In this document: positions 9,396 through 17,373 of the stretch, in pieces
Layout: each line of letters begins with the position of its first letter
Numbering within the stretch: position 1 is the stretch's first letter
Source of the DNA: Bin55 sp028819195
Lineage (GTDB): Bacteria > Pseudomonadota > Gammaproteobacteria > Pseudomonadales > Azotimanducaceae
Direction: 5' to 3'
NCBI GenBank assembly: GCA_028819195.1
Contig: JAPPMF010000009.1
Coordinates: forward strand, 310,001-374,000
Length of the DNA: 64,000 nucleotides
Program-made: the position numbers and the translations under genes
The notes under the pieces: model-generated
What the model was told of the DNA's origin: nothing
Seen by the model: only the letters and a program-made list of their open reading frames with translations
Databases searched by the model: none

Positions 9396-10462
9396 CGGTG
9401 TACCCGTTCTCCTTCTCGTACAAATGGTGGTCGCACGATGCGCCCAATTTTAGATTTTGATCGAATCGTTATTTCGCATTCACCCTTTGCTGCACGCGGG
9501 ATGCGAGCAAGAGCAATGCTATAACGCAGGGTCGGTGAAAATGTTCCACTCGTGACGATGCCTGTACCGACAGAAGTTGTTACTTCATAACCACTACGCA
9601 TCACAGCGCCTTCTAACACGATTCCAGTCAGTTTGGTGAGTACTCCATTACGCTGTTGTGAGAGCAGCGCAGTTTTGCCGACAAAATCTCGGTCTGCGGC
9701 TAAGTCTTTGATTACCCAAGATATTCCCGATTCAAAAGGAGTAGTAGTTGTATCCATGTCTTGTCCGTACAGATTCATGCCAGCTTCTAGCCGAAGTGTG
9801 TCTCGAGCCCCTAACCCACAAGGAATGACCCCTTTGCGATGAAATTGCTCCCACAATTTCAGCAGTACTTCGTCGGCACACAAAATTTCTATTCCATCTT
9901 CTCCTGTATAGCCAGTTCGCGCGATGAATAAATCACTGAACTCGGTGGCACTGAAACGTCTAACCGCTTGTAAACTGATGTTTAGAACTTGTTCTGCGAA
10001 TTTAATTGCTTCAGGTCCTTGCACAGCTAAGATATTGAGATCACCCCGAGGATTAATCTTGACCTCAAAGTGGGTACTGCGAAGCTGCTGGTTAATCCAA
10101 TCAAGGTCGGCGGTAGCGGCCCCAGCATTCAGTATGATTCGATACTGCTCGTTTGCTAATCGATAGACTATTAAGTCATCAATGATTCCGCCATTCTCGT
10201 TCAGTATGACCGAATACAACGCGTGTCCATCTTCTGCTAAAGTTCGTACGTCGGTAGCTAGCAAGTGTTGTAGAAATTGTGTACTTTCGGTTCCCGTTAT
10301 ATCCACCGGCAACATGTGAGAAACGTCGAACATGCCGGCATGTTTTCTGACGGCATGATGCTCGTCGATAGTTGAACCATACCGCATCGGCATTTGCCAG
10401 CCAGCGAACTCAACCATTTGTGCTTTCAATTGCACGTGTATATCGTGTAAAGGGGTCTTCAT
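9392..10462 (-). CDS. gcvT: Aminomethyltransferase (glycine cleavage T protein)
   Basis: GcvT releases ammonia from the aminomethyl-lipoyl arm and forms methylene-tetrahydrofolate. The 356-aa protein starts MKTPLHDIHVQL and contains EFAGWQMPMRYG, GMFDVSHM, NENGGIIDDLIVYR and ARTGYTGEDG, all family hallmarks. Overlaps of 4 bp with ubiH upstream and gcvH downstream leave no room for a glycine riboswitch in front of gcvT, so any glycine control must act at the operon promoter upstream of ygfB. Confidence 0.96.
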   Translation of the reverse strand: MKTPLHDIHVQLKAQMVEFAGWQMPMRYGSTIDEHHAVRKHAGMFDVSHMLPVDITGTESTQFLQHLLATDVRTLAEDGHALYSVILNENGGIIDDLIVYRLANEQYRIILNAGAATADLDWINQQLRSTHFEVKINPRGDLNILAVQGPEAIKFAEQVLNISLQAVRRFSATEFSDLFIARTGYTGEDGIEILCADEVLLKLWEQFHRKGVIPCGLGARDTLRLEAGMNLYGQDMDTTTTPFESGISWVIKDLAADRDFVGKTALLSQQRNGVLTKLTGIVLEGAVMRSGYEVTTSVGTGIVTSGTFSPTLRYSIALARIPRAAKGECEITIRSKSKIGRIVRPPFVREGERVHR

Positions 10463-11628
10463 CTTACTTTCGCAAGTGGTCCAATTCCCATTGCTTCCCT
10501 GATTACCTGTTCCTTAAGAAAGTCGCAGTTATTGAAACGTCGCGTTCCAGTATTTCGCAGCCAACGAGTCGTAGGGGAACTCCAACTCCAGGTTGCATCG
10601 AAAAAAGTCATTGCACGTTGCAGCAACTGAGCGCGTACTCGACGGCGAGCCGCATAATGCCTTAACGTTGGCTGAATCGACGGGGTGTTAAACCCACCTT
10701 TCAGAATTGCAATCAATTGGCGAGCATCTTCGAGTCCTAAGTTTACGCCCTGACCAGCTAACGGATGTAATGTATGCGCTGAATCGCCCAGCAACACAAT
10801 CCACTCACGCAGCAAAAATTGATCCGCAAGTGATTGTTCCAAGGAAAAATTTACTCGACGATCGACTTCAGTGAACTCGCCACAGATAACGGCAAACTGC
10901 GATTCTAAACGAATTTTAAAATCTTCGTCAGACAAATCAACCAGTTCCTGTACATATTTTTCTGGTACACTCCAAATCACTGAGACTACATCAGTGTCCT
11001 GCATGGGTAATAATGCACATACTCCGTTACCGAATCTTTGAAACGCGATGTTTTTGTGACCTTCAACTAAACGCGCCAAAGTGACAATTGCACGTTGCTT
11101 GAGGTCGTGTCGGCGCCAGGGAACGCCCAACATTTTTCGAGAAAACGATTGTGCCCCTTCGGCTATCACAAGTAACTTGCAAGCAATAGTTTCTCCGTTG
11201 TTCATTGTAACAGAACGCTGATTTTCATCAATCTTAGATATTTTCGAATCTGATCTTACATCCAATTTTTTTGTACATTGAGTGTATAACTCAGCGACAA
11301 GACTTTGGTGTTCGTAAGTCCACGCTAACGCGTTTGTACCAACACTAGTTGCATTAAAATTAATACAAGTTGCCCCCCGTGCCTCCCAAACACGCATACT
11401 CTCGATCCTTTGACAAGGTGTGTTTTGAGCTAGTTCTAATTCATACAACCAATCGGTCGAGACAGGCGAAAGTGCTATGGTACGGAGATCTAGTCCGAAA
11501 TTTCCTCGTGTCGGTTTAGTGAGTGGGTCCGTAATCAACAGAGTACTTACGTCTCGTTGACTCAGACCGATTGCAGTCGCCAGCCCGGTGATTCCACCGC
11601 CGCTAACGATGACCTCGTACTCAACCAT
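10459..11628 (-). CDS. ubiH: UbiH/UbiI/Coq6-family FAD-dependent hydroxylase
   Basis: Family members hydroxylate the aromatic ring of ubiquinone precursors. The 389-aa protein has the Rossmann GGGITGLATAIG motif near residue 10 and the second FAD motif GDSAHTLHPLAGQGVNLGLED in the C-terminal half. E. coli has two such genes here (ubiH and ubiI) but only one is present in this operon, so it may cover more than one ring position. The symbol reflects position and family, not proven regiospecificity. It overlaps pepP by 8 bp and gcvT by 4 bp. Confidence 0.85.
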   Translation of the reverse strand: MVEYEVIVSGGGITGLATAIGLSQRDVSTLLITDPLTKPTRGNFGLDLRTIALSPVSTDWLYELELAQNTPCQRIESMRVWEARGATCINFNATSVGTNALAWTYEHQSLVAELYTQCTKKLDVRSDSKISKIDENQRSVTMNNGETIACKLLVIAEGAQSFSRKMLGVPWRRHDLKQRAIVTLARLVEGHKNIAFQRFGNGVCALLPMQDTDVVSVIWSVPEKYVQELVDLSDEDFKIRLESQFAVICGEFTEVDRRVNFSLEQSLADQFLLREWIVLLGDSAHTLHPLAGQGVNLGLEDARQLIAILKGGFNTPSIQPTLRHYAARRRVRAQLLQRAMTFFDATWSWSSPTTRWLRNTGTRRFNNCDFLKEQVIREAMGIGPLAKVR

Positions 11629-12925
11629 GCATCAATAATTCGATCTCATCAGGGTGCTTTGGTGCGCCTGAGGTCAGTACTTCATTACCATCAGCGGTGA
11701 TCAAAACATCGTCTTCAATCCGAATTCCGATTCCATGCCATGTCACATCGACTTCTTTCATGGTATCGTCCGACGGGATATAGGCACCGGGTTCAATTGT
11801 CAGCACCATACCATCTTCTAAGACTCGTGATTTTCCTTTGTGGCGGGCAGCTCCAACGTCATGAACATCTAAGCCGAGCCAGTGAGAACAACCGTGGACT
11901 AGAAATTTCCGATCCAAGTGTTTTTCAATAACGGTATCTAGGTCTTCTTTGATGATTCCCAAATCGATCAGCCCCTCGACGAGTTTTCGTTGTGAGGCTT
12001 CATGTGGATCTTTAAAACAGTTCCCTGGCCGTGCCACGGCGATTGCTGCTTTCTGCGCTGCTAATACGACTTCATATAGAGCTCGCTGTTCCTGCGAAAA
12101 CATTCCGGAAACTGGAAATGTTCGTGTCACATCAGCCGCATAGTGTTCGAATTCACAACCGGCGTCAATTAATACAAGAGCTCCATCAGTCAATTGAGCA
12201 GAATTTTCTACGTAATGCATGATGCACGCGTTTTCGCCACTGGCGACAATTGAAGGGTACGCTGGCGCGTGCGCACCATGCGCTAAAAACTCGGACTGGA
12301 TTTCCGCATCCAATTCCCATTCATACAGACCTGGTTTACAACTTTTCATGGCGCGGATATGAGCTTGAGCAGTGATTTCAGCAGCGCGTCGCATCGTCTG
12401 TTGTTCTAACTTTGATTTTTTGAGTCGGAGTTCATGTAAAGAAAGCGACAGATTCATGATCTGCTCGGGGGCACTTTTTCGTTGCTTTTTCAATTGATGT
12501 AGCCATTTGTGTACGCGTTCATCAAAACGTGATTGTGCGGTCCACAACGTATGGAGTGAGTGTCGATCGACGAATAGAGTTGGTAATTTCTTGTCAACTT
12601 CATGAATATCGATAGCGACATCTACACCGAGTTGGTCGCTTGCCTGTTCAGGTCCTAAACGTCGTCCAACCCATTGCTCTATCGCTGGATCCCGAGGATT
12701 CAGAAAAAGGGTAACTTCGCCTTCTTCTCGACCAGGTGTCAAAACTAATATTGCATTAGGTTCCGTGAACCCAGTCAAGTAGAAAAAATCACTGTTCTGA
12801 CGAAACCGAAAATGTGTATCAGCGTTACGTAACACTTCGTCGGCGCCAAATATTACAGCAACACTTTCCGGCCCGATAATAGCCATTAACTGCTCACGGC
12901 GCCGTTGGAACTCTAACTGATTCAT
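11621..12925 (-). CDS. pepP: Xaa-Pro aminopeptidase P
   Basis: PepP removes N-terminal residues preceding proline. The 434-aa protein has an N-terminal creatinase-like domain and a C-terminal pita-bread metallopeptidase domain. The five expected Mn ligands are visible: Asp254 (LIDAG), Asp265 (ADVTRTF), His348 (HGCSHWLGLDVHD), Glu378 (TIEPG) and Glu404 (IRIEDD). It overlaps ygfB by 4 bp upstream and ubiH by 8 bp downstream, the conserved ygfB-pepP-ubiH order. Confidence 0.95.
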   Translation of the reverse strand: MNQLEFQRRREQLMAIIGPESVAVIFGADEVLRNADTHFRFRQNSDFFYLTGFTEPNAILVLTPGREEGEVTLFLNPRDPAIEQWVGRRLGPEQASDQLGVDVAIDIHEVDKKLPTLFVDRHSLHTLWTAQSRFDERVHKWLHQLKKQRKSAPEQIMNLSLSLHELRLKKSKLEQQTMRRAAEITAQAHIRAMKSCKPGLYEWELDAEIQSEFLAHGAHAPAYPSIVASGENACIMHYVENSAQLTDGALVLIDAGCEFEHYAADVTRTFPVSGMFSQEQRALYEVVLAAQKAAIAVARPGNCFKDPHEASQRKLVEGLIDLGIIKEDLDTVIEKHLDRKFLVHGCSHWLGLDVHDVGAARHKGKSRVLEDGMVLTIEPGAYIPSDDTMKEVDVTWHGIGIRIEDDVLITADGNEVLTSGAPKHPDEIELLMHG

Positions 12926-13446
12926 TCTGATTTTTCTTGTTGTTCTGAAAAGTCAAACATACTGAGTGTTGTAATCCTTAAAAATTCTGCGACCTGCATG
13001 AATGCTTCCTCTTGTTCTTGTTCCGAACCGGTTTCAATATTGTCATCAAGTAGTGCTATTTCAGTGAAATCGTGCTGCAATTCTTCGCGTTCTGCTGGTG
13101 CACAACAAGTAGTCCACAGATTCAACTCGTCGAACACCGACAAAAAACTCTCAATCCAGAAACGCAAAGCGACAACTCGGTTCGTCAGTGGTTCGTCAGC
13201 GTCAATGAGGAGCTGATAGTTGAACTCTGAACTCGCCAATTCTTTTTGGGCGAGACGACAAAAAGTCACCAGTGAATCGTGCTCGCATAAACCAGGGCGA
13301 AACGATTCGACCAGTTCTGCCCATACCGTTGGATTACCACTTGGTTTTGCAATAATCGCAGCTACGGCAAGACCGTGAAGTTCGCTTTGGTGTAGCACTA
13401 CTGAGGCGAGTAACGAGTGGTCCGAAAGTTTTTCGTCAAACGTCAT
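12922..13446 (-). CDS. ygfB: UPF0149 / YgfB family protein
   Basis: A 174-aa acidic, mostly helical protein. Features are SELHGLAVAAI near the N-terminus, RVVALRFWIESFL in the middle, and an EEEAFMQVAEFLR-like C-terminus matching the YgfB family. The exact molecular role is uncertain. It heads the minus-strand operon ygfB-pepP-ubiH-gcvTHPAPB and diverges from the zapA transcript, leaving 79 bp for both promoters. Confidence 0.85.
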   Translation of the reverse strand: MTFDEKLSDHSLLASVVLHQSELHGLAVAAIIAKPSGNPTVWAELVESFRPGLCEHDSLVTFCRLAQKELASSEFNYQLLIDADEPLTNRVVALRFWIESFLSVFDELNLWTTCCAPAEREELQHDFTEIALLDDNIETGSEQEQEEAFMQVAEFLRITTLSMFDFSEQQEKSE

Positions 13447-13486
13447 TTATAGATTTAAATTGAACTAATACTAAGACTTTCAAACA

Positions 13487-13492
13487 TATAAT
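13487..13492 (+). promoter_or_regulatory. Candidate -10 box for the zapA operon
   Basis: A perfect TATAAT lies 34 bp before the ATG at 13526 in the ygfB/zapA divergent gap. The best -35-like sequence, TTGAAC at 13460-13465, is 21 bp away, which is too far for an ideal sigma-70 promoter, so this is a weak call. Confidence 0.35.
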
Positions 13493-13525
13493 TTTGCATT
13501 CCTGTTTATTGTGAGTTTAGAGCTT

Positions 13526-13744
13526 ATGTCCTCACAATCTCTCGAAGAACTTCAAACGGCCGTGGATGAGCTAATCCAGCAGTATCGAGAATTACAAAAA
13601 CGCAATGATCGATTGACTAAAACACATGAACGATGGATGACCGAGAGACGGAAGACTCTCCGCCGGTTCGAGCAGGTTGAAAAATATATTGATTCTTCCC
13701 TGAAACATCTAGAATCATTAGAGTTGAATCAGAAGTCAGCATGA
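13526..13744 (+). CDS. Small coiled-coil protein (TIGR02449-like)
   Basis: A 72-aa, highly charged helical protein with heptad-like Leu spacing (LQTAVDELIQQYRELQ and FEQVEKYID segments). Small coiled-coil proteins of this kind sit immediately upstream of zapA in many gammaproteobacteria. A GTG at 13511 is an alternative start, but the ATG at 13526 gives the usual family length and lies better downstream of the -10 at 13487. Its stop overlaps the zapA start by 4 bp, so they are coupled. A role in division is inferred from context only. Confidence 0.75.
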   Translation: MSSQSLEELQTAVDELIQQYRELQKRNDRLTKTHERWMTERRKTLRRFEQVEKYIDSSLKHLESLELNQKSA

Positions 13745-14049
13745 CTATATCTGAAACCACGACCATTAGTTTTGACGTGCTCGGTAAAACCTACACACTC
13801 AGTTGTTCAAAAGAAGAATCAGACTCGTTACGCCGCGCGGTCAATAAACTCAACGAGTATGTCGAGAGTATGAATCAGCATACTCAGACACAGTACGTCA
13901 CGCCGGATCGTATTCTTGTCGCTGTGGCTGTGAACGTCGTTGACTTGTACCTAAAACAAGAACTAGAAATTTCAACAGTTACAGAACGCATCGGAGAACT
14001 AACAGCTAGTATTAGAGAACTCACCAACCAAGATGGGGAAAATTCATAA
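13741..14049 (+). CDS. zapA: Cell division protein ZapA
   Basis: ZapA binds and bundles FtsZ at the Z-ring. The 102-aa protein has the N-terminal ISFDVLGKTYTLSC strand region, an LRRAVNKLNEYVESM helix and a long C-terminal coiled coil (QELEISTVTERIGELTASIREL). Length is normal. The order zapA, 6S RNA, fau is the classical gammaproteobacterial arrangement and supports both this call and the RNA call. Confidence 0.92.
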   Translation: MTISETTTISFDVLGKTYTLSCSKEESDSLRRAVNKLNEYVESMNQHTQTQYVTPDRILVAVAVNVVDLYLKQELEISTVTERIGELTASIRELTNQDGENS

Positions 14050-14114
14050 ATTGAATCTAGCTCGTTTCCGATTGCTCAGCTGAATCAGATCACTGGCGAG
14101 TCACTAGCAAAACC

Positions 14115-14120
14115 TATAAT
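14115..14120 (+). promoter_or_regulatory. -10 box of the 6S RNA promoter
   Basis: A perfect TATAAT lies 8-9 bp before the predicted 5' end of the 6S RNA stem at about 14128. The matching -35 region around 14092-14097 (ACTGGC) is only weakly like the consensus. Confidence 0.55.
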
Positions 14121-14127
14121 TCAAACT

Positions 14128-14303
14128 GTCTTCGGGGTGTGTTTGAGTCGGTTTTCGACTCGTTCCGTTATATGAACTTTAGGAGACTTAGGTGAGTTGC
14201 TGGTGCGCAAGCCGGTCGAATGAATCGGAAGCCTAAAACAATTCCCGGTCACCGCCTTGAACCGCTACGGTTCAGAGTCTGATCGCTCCACATGCTCCGA
14301 AGC
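14128..14303 (+). ncRNA. ssrS: 6S RNA
   Basis: 6S RNA mimics an open promoter and binds sigma-70 RNA polymerase. Evidence is location between zapA and fau, length (about 176 nt; E. coli 184), and conserved blocks: AAGCCTAAAAC at 14228-14238, and the 3' CACCGCCTTGAACC...GGTTCA hairpin, which matches the E. coli CACCTTGAACC...GGGTTCA arm. The terminal closing stem is visible: CTTCGGGGTGTGT near 14130 pairs with ACATGCTCCGAAG near 14290 over 13 positions, including G-U pairs. Ends are set by this stem and may be off by a few bases. The 3' end overlaps the first codons of fau. Confidence 0.82.
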
Positions 14304-14936
14304 CGCTTTGCTGAACGCGAGAAATCACTCATCGTACGTTGCACTCCAAATACCCACCTGCGAAAACAGTTGCGGACGCGAAGACAATCGCTTACCGTGG
14401 ATTCAGTCCTACACCATTCTCGAATAGTCACGTCTCTTTTAATGGAGTTATTGACTACAGTCGAAGATGAATACATCGCTTGTTATCTAGCTCAGGACAA
14501 TGAAATCGATTTGTCTGAATTTATCGTCTTTCTCCTACAGAGGCGGAACCGGGTCTGTGTTCCGGTTGTTCAAGGGAATGAGATGTTTTTTGCAAACTAT
14601 TTGACAACCACATCAATGACTAGCAATCGTTGGGGAATCGTGGAACCAACGAACCCGCAATTGATCGACTTAACGGAGATTGACGTCGTCGTTGCGCCGT
14701 TGGTGGCGTTTTCTAATTCCGGACAGCGTCTCGGACGCGGAGGTGGCTATTACGATCGAATGATGAAAAAGTGTGAACACGCACTGTATATTGGAGTTGC
14801 TCATTCATGTCAACAGTCCGATGATATTGAGACGGATGACCGTGATATACCTCTCGACGCTATAGTCACCGAACTCGGTGTTCAAGTTTTTCAAACTGAC
14901 AAACCGCAGTTAACCGGTTTAAACAGTGCAGTTTAG
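14292..14936 (+). CDS. fau: 5-formyltetrahydrofolate cyclo-ligase
   Basis: Fau converts 5-formyl-THF to 5,10-methenyl-THF with ATP. The 214-aa protein shows the conserved N-terminal LRKQLRTRRQSL, a central VCVPVVQGNEMFFANY, VVAPLVAFSNSGQRLGRGGGYYDR and the PLDAIVTE end. The only ATG upstream of LRKQLR is at 14292. It gives about 22 extra residues and lies inside the 3' strand of the 6S RNA closing stem; a CTG at 14358 is the other option. Next to 6S RNA, as ygfA is in E. coli. Confidence 0.88.
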   Translation: MLRSRFAEREKSLIVRCTPNTHLRKQLRTRRQSLTVDSVLHHSRIVTSLLMELLTTVEDEYIACYLAQDNEIDLSEFIVFLLQRRNRVCVPVVQGNEMFFANYLTTTSMTSNRWGIVEPTNPQLIDLTEIDVVVAPLVAFSNSGQRLGRGGGYYDRMMKKCEHALYIGVAHSCQQSDDIETDDRDIPLDAIVTELGVQVFQTDKPQLTGLNSAV

Positions 14937-14938
14937 TC

Positions 14939-15475
14939 ATGACTATTCGTGAAATCATACGTATGGGACATCCGACATTAAGGCAGGTCGCTCGTCCCTT
15001 AAGCACCGACGAAATCCAAAGTGAAGCAACCGAAAGATTAGTAGAAGATATGATTGATACTCTCAAAAGTTCGGGCGGAATTGGTTTAGCAGCACCGCAA
15101 ATCAACGAAAGTGTTCGTTTAGCGATTATCGAAATCACCCAGACGGGTTCTCGATACGGAGAATTAGAACCGTTACCACTCACCATATTTGTAAACCCTG
15201 TGATTACAGTACTCGAAGAAACAATGGCTGGTAGTTGGGAAGGGTGTTTGTCTATTCCAGGACTACGTGGTTGGGTTGAACGTTCTCAGAAGATTCTCAT
15301 TGAATATCTTGATTTGGAATTGAATAATCACAAAAGAGTTTTTTCTGACTTCCATGCGACTGTATGTCAACATGAGTTCGATCACCTAGATGGACATCTC
15401 TACGTAGATCATATGCAAGATATGAGAAATCTTGTGTTCGAAAGTGAGATGACGCACCTGGTACATTCAGATTGA
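14939..15475 (+). CDS. def: Peptide deformylase
   Basis: Def removes the formyl group from nascent N-termini. The 178-aa protein has all three metal motifs: GGIGLAAPQ (about 46-54), EGCLSIPG with the metal Cys103, and HEFDH with His145, Glu146 and His149. It lies 2 bp after fau rather than beside fmt, the more usual position, so it may be a second paralogue. That cannot be decided from this window. Confidence 0.95.
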   Translation: MTIREIIRMGHPTLRQVARPLSTDEIQSEATERLVEDMIDTLKSSGGIGLAAPQINESVRLAIIEITQTGSRYGELEPLPLTIFVNPVITVLEETMAGSWEGCLSIPGLRGWVERSQKILIEYLDLELNNHKRVFSDFHATVCQHEFDHLDGHLYVDHMQDMRNLVFESEMTHLVHSD

Positions 15476-16155
15476 TGAAAACTCAACAGGAATTGAAGAG
15501 TGGTGTAGCACAAGCCGCCCTGGACTCAATCCGTCCCCTACTTACCCAATCATCGGTCATAGGAATCGGTACTGGTAGCACTGTGAACTTTTTTATCGAA
15601 CACCTGCAACAAGCATCGTTACCGTTCAAAGGAACAGTATCCAGTTCTATCTCGTCTACCGAGTTGTTAGAGAGTGCTGGGTTATCGGTAATTGAGACAA
15701 AATGTGTTGAAGACGTCGATGTTTATGTCGACGGTGCAGATGAAGTTGATCCAAACTTTGCACTCATCAAAGGGGGAGGCGGTGCACTGACTCAGGAAAA
15801 AATTGTCGCATCGATGGCAACAAAGTTTGTCTGTATTGTCGATGACAGTAAACTCGTGGAGACATTGGGCTCTTTTCCATTACCTATCGAAATTATTCCG
15901 AATGCACTCAGCATCGTTTCTAAGGCTCTGCGTATTTTTGGTGGAGTTCCTACCGTAAGATCAGGTCATACTGAAAACGGAAATCTCATCATTGATGTCA
16001 TTGGATTAACAATCGAAAACCCAGACACATTGGAACGTACTCTGAATGATATACCTGGCGTAGTAACGGTTGGTTTGTTCGCGCTTCAAAGACCACACGT
16101 AGTGTTGGTAGCTAGGCAAGACGGAACAATCGACGTTTTAACGCGCGATAATTGA
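15475..16155 (+). CDS. rpiA: Ribose-5-phosphate isomerase A
   Basis: RpiA interconverts ribose-5-phosphate and ribulose-5-phosphate. The 226-aa protein contains IGIGTGSTVNFFI near residue 28, VDVYVDGADEVDP and IKGGGGALTQEKIVA, the substrate loops of the family. I place the start at the ATG at 15475, which overlaps the def stop in a TGATG arrangement; a TTG at 15472 is an alternative one codon longer. It is convergent with pgk, 11 bp apart. Confidence 0.95.
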   Translation: MKTQQELKSGVAQAALDSIRPLLTQSSVIGIGTGSTVNFFIEHLQQASLPFKGTVSSSISSTELLESAGLSVIETKCVEDVDVYVDGADEVDPNFALIKGGGGALTQEKIVASMATKFVCIVDDSKLVETLGSFPLPIEIIPNALSIVSKALRIFGGVPTVRSGHTENGNLIIDVIGLTIENPDTLERTLNDIPGVVTVGLFALQRPHVVLVARQDGTIDVLTRDN

Positions 16156-16166
16156 TTGCCCGATAT

Positions 16167-17369
16167 TTAATTACAACATCTTTCATTGTTACACGCTTGG
16201 TCACTTAACGCCGATATGCCAGGAAGTGTCGCACCCTGAATGAATTCCAGAAATGCACCACCACCAGTAGATATATAGTCTAGTTGTTGTGAAAGATCAT
16301 TGTGATCTATAGCAGCAATGGTTTCGCCTCCACCAGCAAGAGTAAACGCAGACGACTCACCGATCGCTTCCCCGACGACTCGGGTTCCTTCACCAAATTG
16401 GTCGTACTCAAACACTCCCATAGGTCCATTCCAAATCACGGTCCCTGCCTGTTTGATAAGTTTGGCATAGCATCGTGCAGTATCGGGACCAATATCGACA
16501 ATCATTTCTTGGGCTTTTACTTCATTTACGAGACGGTGAATTGACTTGCCATGTTCGTCTAACGAACCGTCACAAACCATGACATCGTGAGGTACTGTAA
16601 TGCGGCCGGAACTCAGCATCTCAGAAACTTCCTCAAGAAACTCAGTTTCGACTAACGAGGTGCCAATAGTATGTTTCATCGCTAACAGGAAAGTATTTGC
16701 CATACCGCCGCCGATCAAAATCGCATCTGCTTGAGTTAACAGGTGTTGAACAACCTTGAATTTACTAGATACTTTGGAACCCCCAATTACCACTACCAAG
16801 GGGCGTTCGGGACTTACCATTGCCAATGACAGCATATGAAGTTCTTGCGCAAGTAAGAAACCAATTCCAACTTGTCGCGCTGTTTGAACGGCTTTATATG
16901 TTGACGCGTGAGCGCGATGCAACGTTCCGAATGCCTCCATCACATAAAGGTCGCCAAGCGACGCAAGTTCTTCCCCTAATACATTCGAATTACTTTCTTC
17001 TCCTGGTTCGAATCTAATATTCTCTACTAACAGCACTTTGCTATCACGTACATACTCGCTATCAGAGGATCGTCGTAACCGCGTCCTCCAATCTTCTACA
17101 AATTCGACTGGGTGGTTTAGAAATCTCTCAAGCTCTTTGGCGACTGGTTGAAGAGTAAATTTGGGGTCACACGTTCCCTTTGGTCGTCCCAAATGCGATA
17201 GTAGGACAACTTCGGCGTGTTGTCGGAGGCAATATTCAATAGTCGGAATAATCGCTTTAACTCGGGCCGTATTCAGAATGACCTCGTCGCGAATGGGTAC
17301 GTTTAAATCGACGCGAATGACTACTCGCTTACGTGCAATGTCAAACTCTTCGATCGTGCGGAAGTTCAC
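16167..17369 (-). CDS. pgk: Phosphoglycerate kinase
   Basis: Pgk transfers phosphate from 1,3-bisphosphoglycerate to ADP. The 400-aa protein has the N-terminal RVVIRVDLNVPI, LLSHLGRP, GGSKVSSKFKVV, IGGGMANTFL, WNGPMGVFEYDQF and a late GGGETIAAI nucleotide loop. Its start lies 4 bp after the tkt stop, so tkt-pgk is an operon. The glyceraldehyde-3-phosphate dehydrogenase gene that usually lies between the two is absent here. The C-terminal tail (NNERCCN) is unusually Cys-rich. Confidence 0.96.
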   Translation of the reverse strand: MNFRTIEEFDIARKRVVIRVDLNVPIRDEVILNTARVKAIIPTIEYCLRQHAEVVLLSHLGRPKGTCDPKFTLQPVAKELERFLNHPVEFVEDWRTRLRRSSDSEYVRDSKVLLVENIRFEPGEESNSNVLGEELASLGDLYVMEAFGTLHRAHASTYKAVQTARQVGIGFLLAQELHMLSLAMVSPERPLVVVIGGSKVSSKFKVVQHLLTQADAILIGGGMANTFLLAMKHTIGTSLVETEFLEEVSEMLSSGRITVPHDVMVCDGSLDEHGKSIHRLVNEVKAQEMIVDIGPDTARCYAKLIKQAGTVIWNGPMGVFEYDQFGEGTRVVGEAIGESSAFTLAGGGETIAAIDHNDLSQQLDYISTGGGAFLEFIQGATLPGISALSDQACNNERCCN

Positions 17370-17373
17370 AACT

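Noticed and set aside
9396..10470. Possible glycine riboswitch before gcvT
   Set aside because: gcvT overlaps ubiH by 4 bp, so there is no leader and the tandem aptamer pattern is not present.
13511..13525. GTG 13511 as start of the small coiled-coil gene
   Set aside because: It has no ribosome site, and the ATG at 13526 gives the family-like N-terminus and length.
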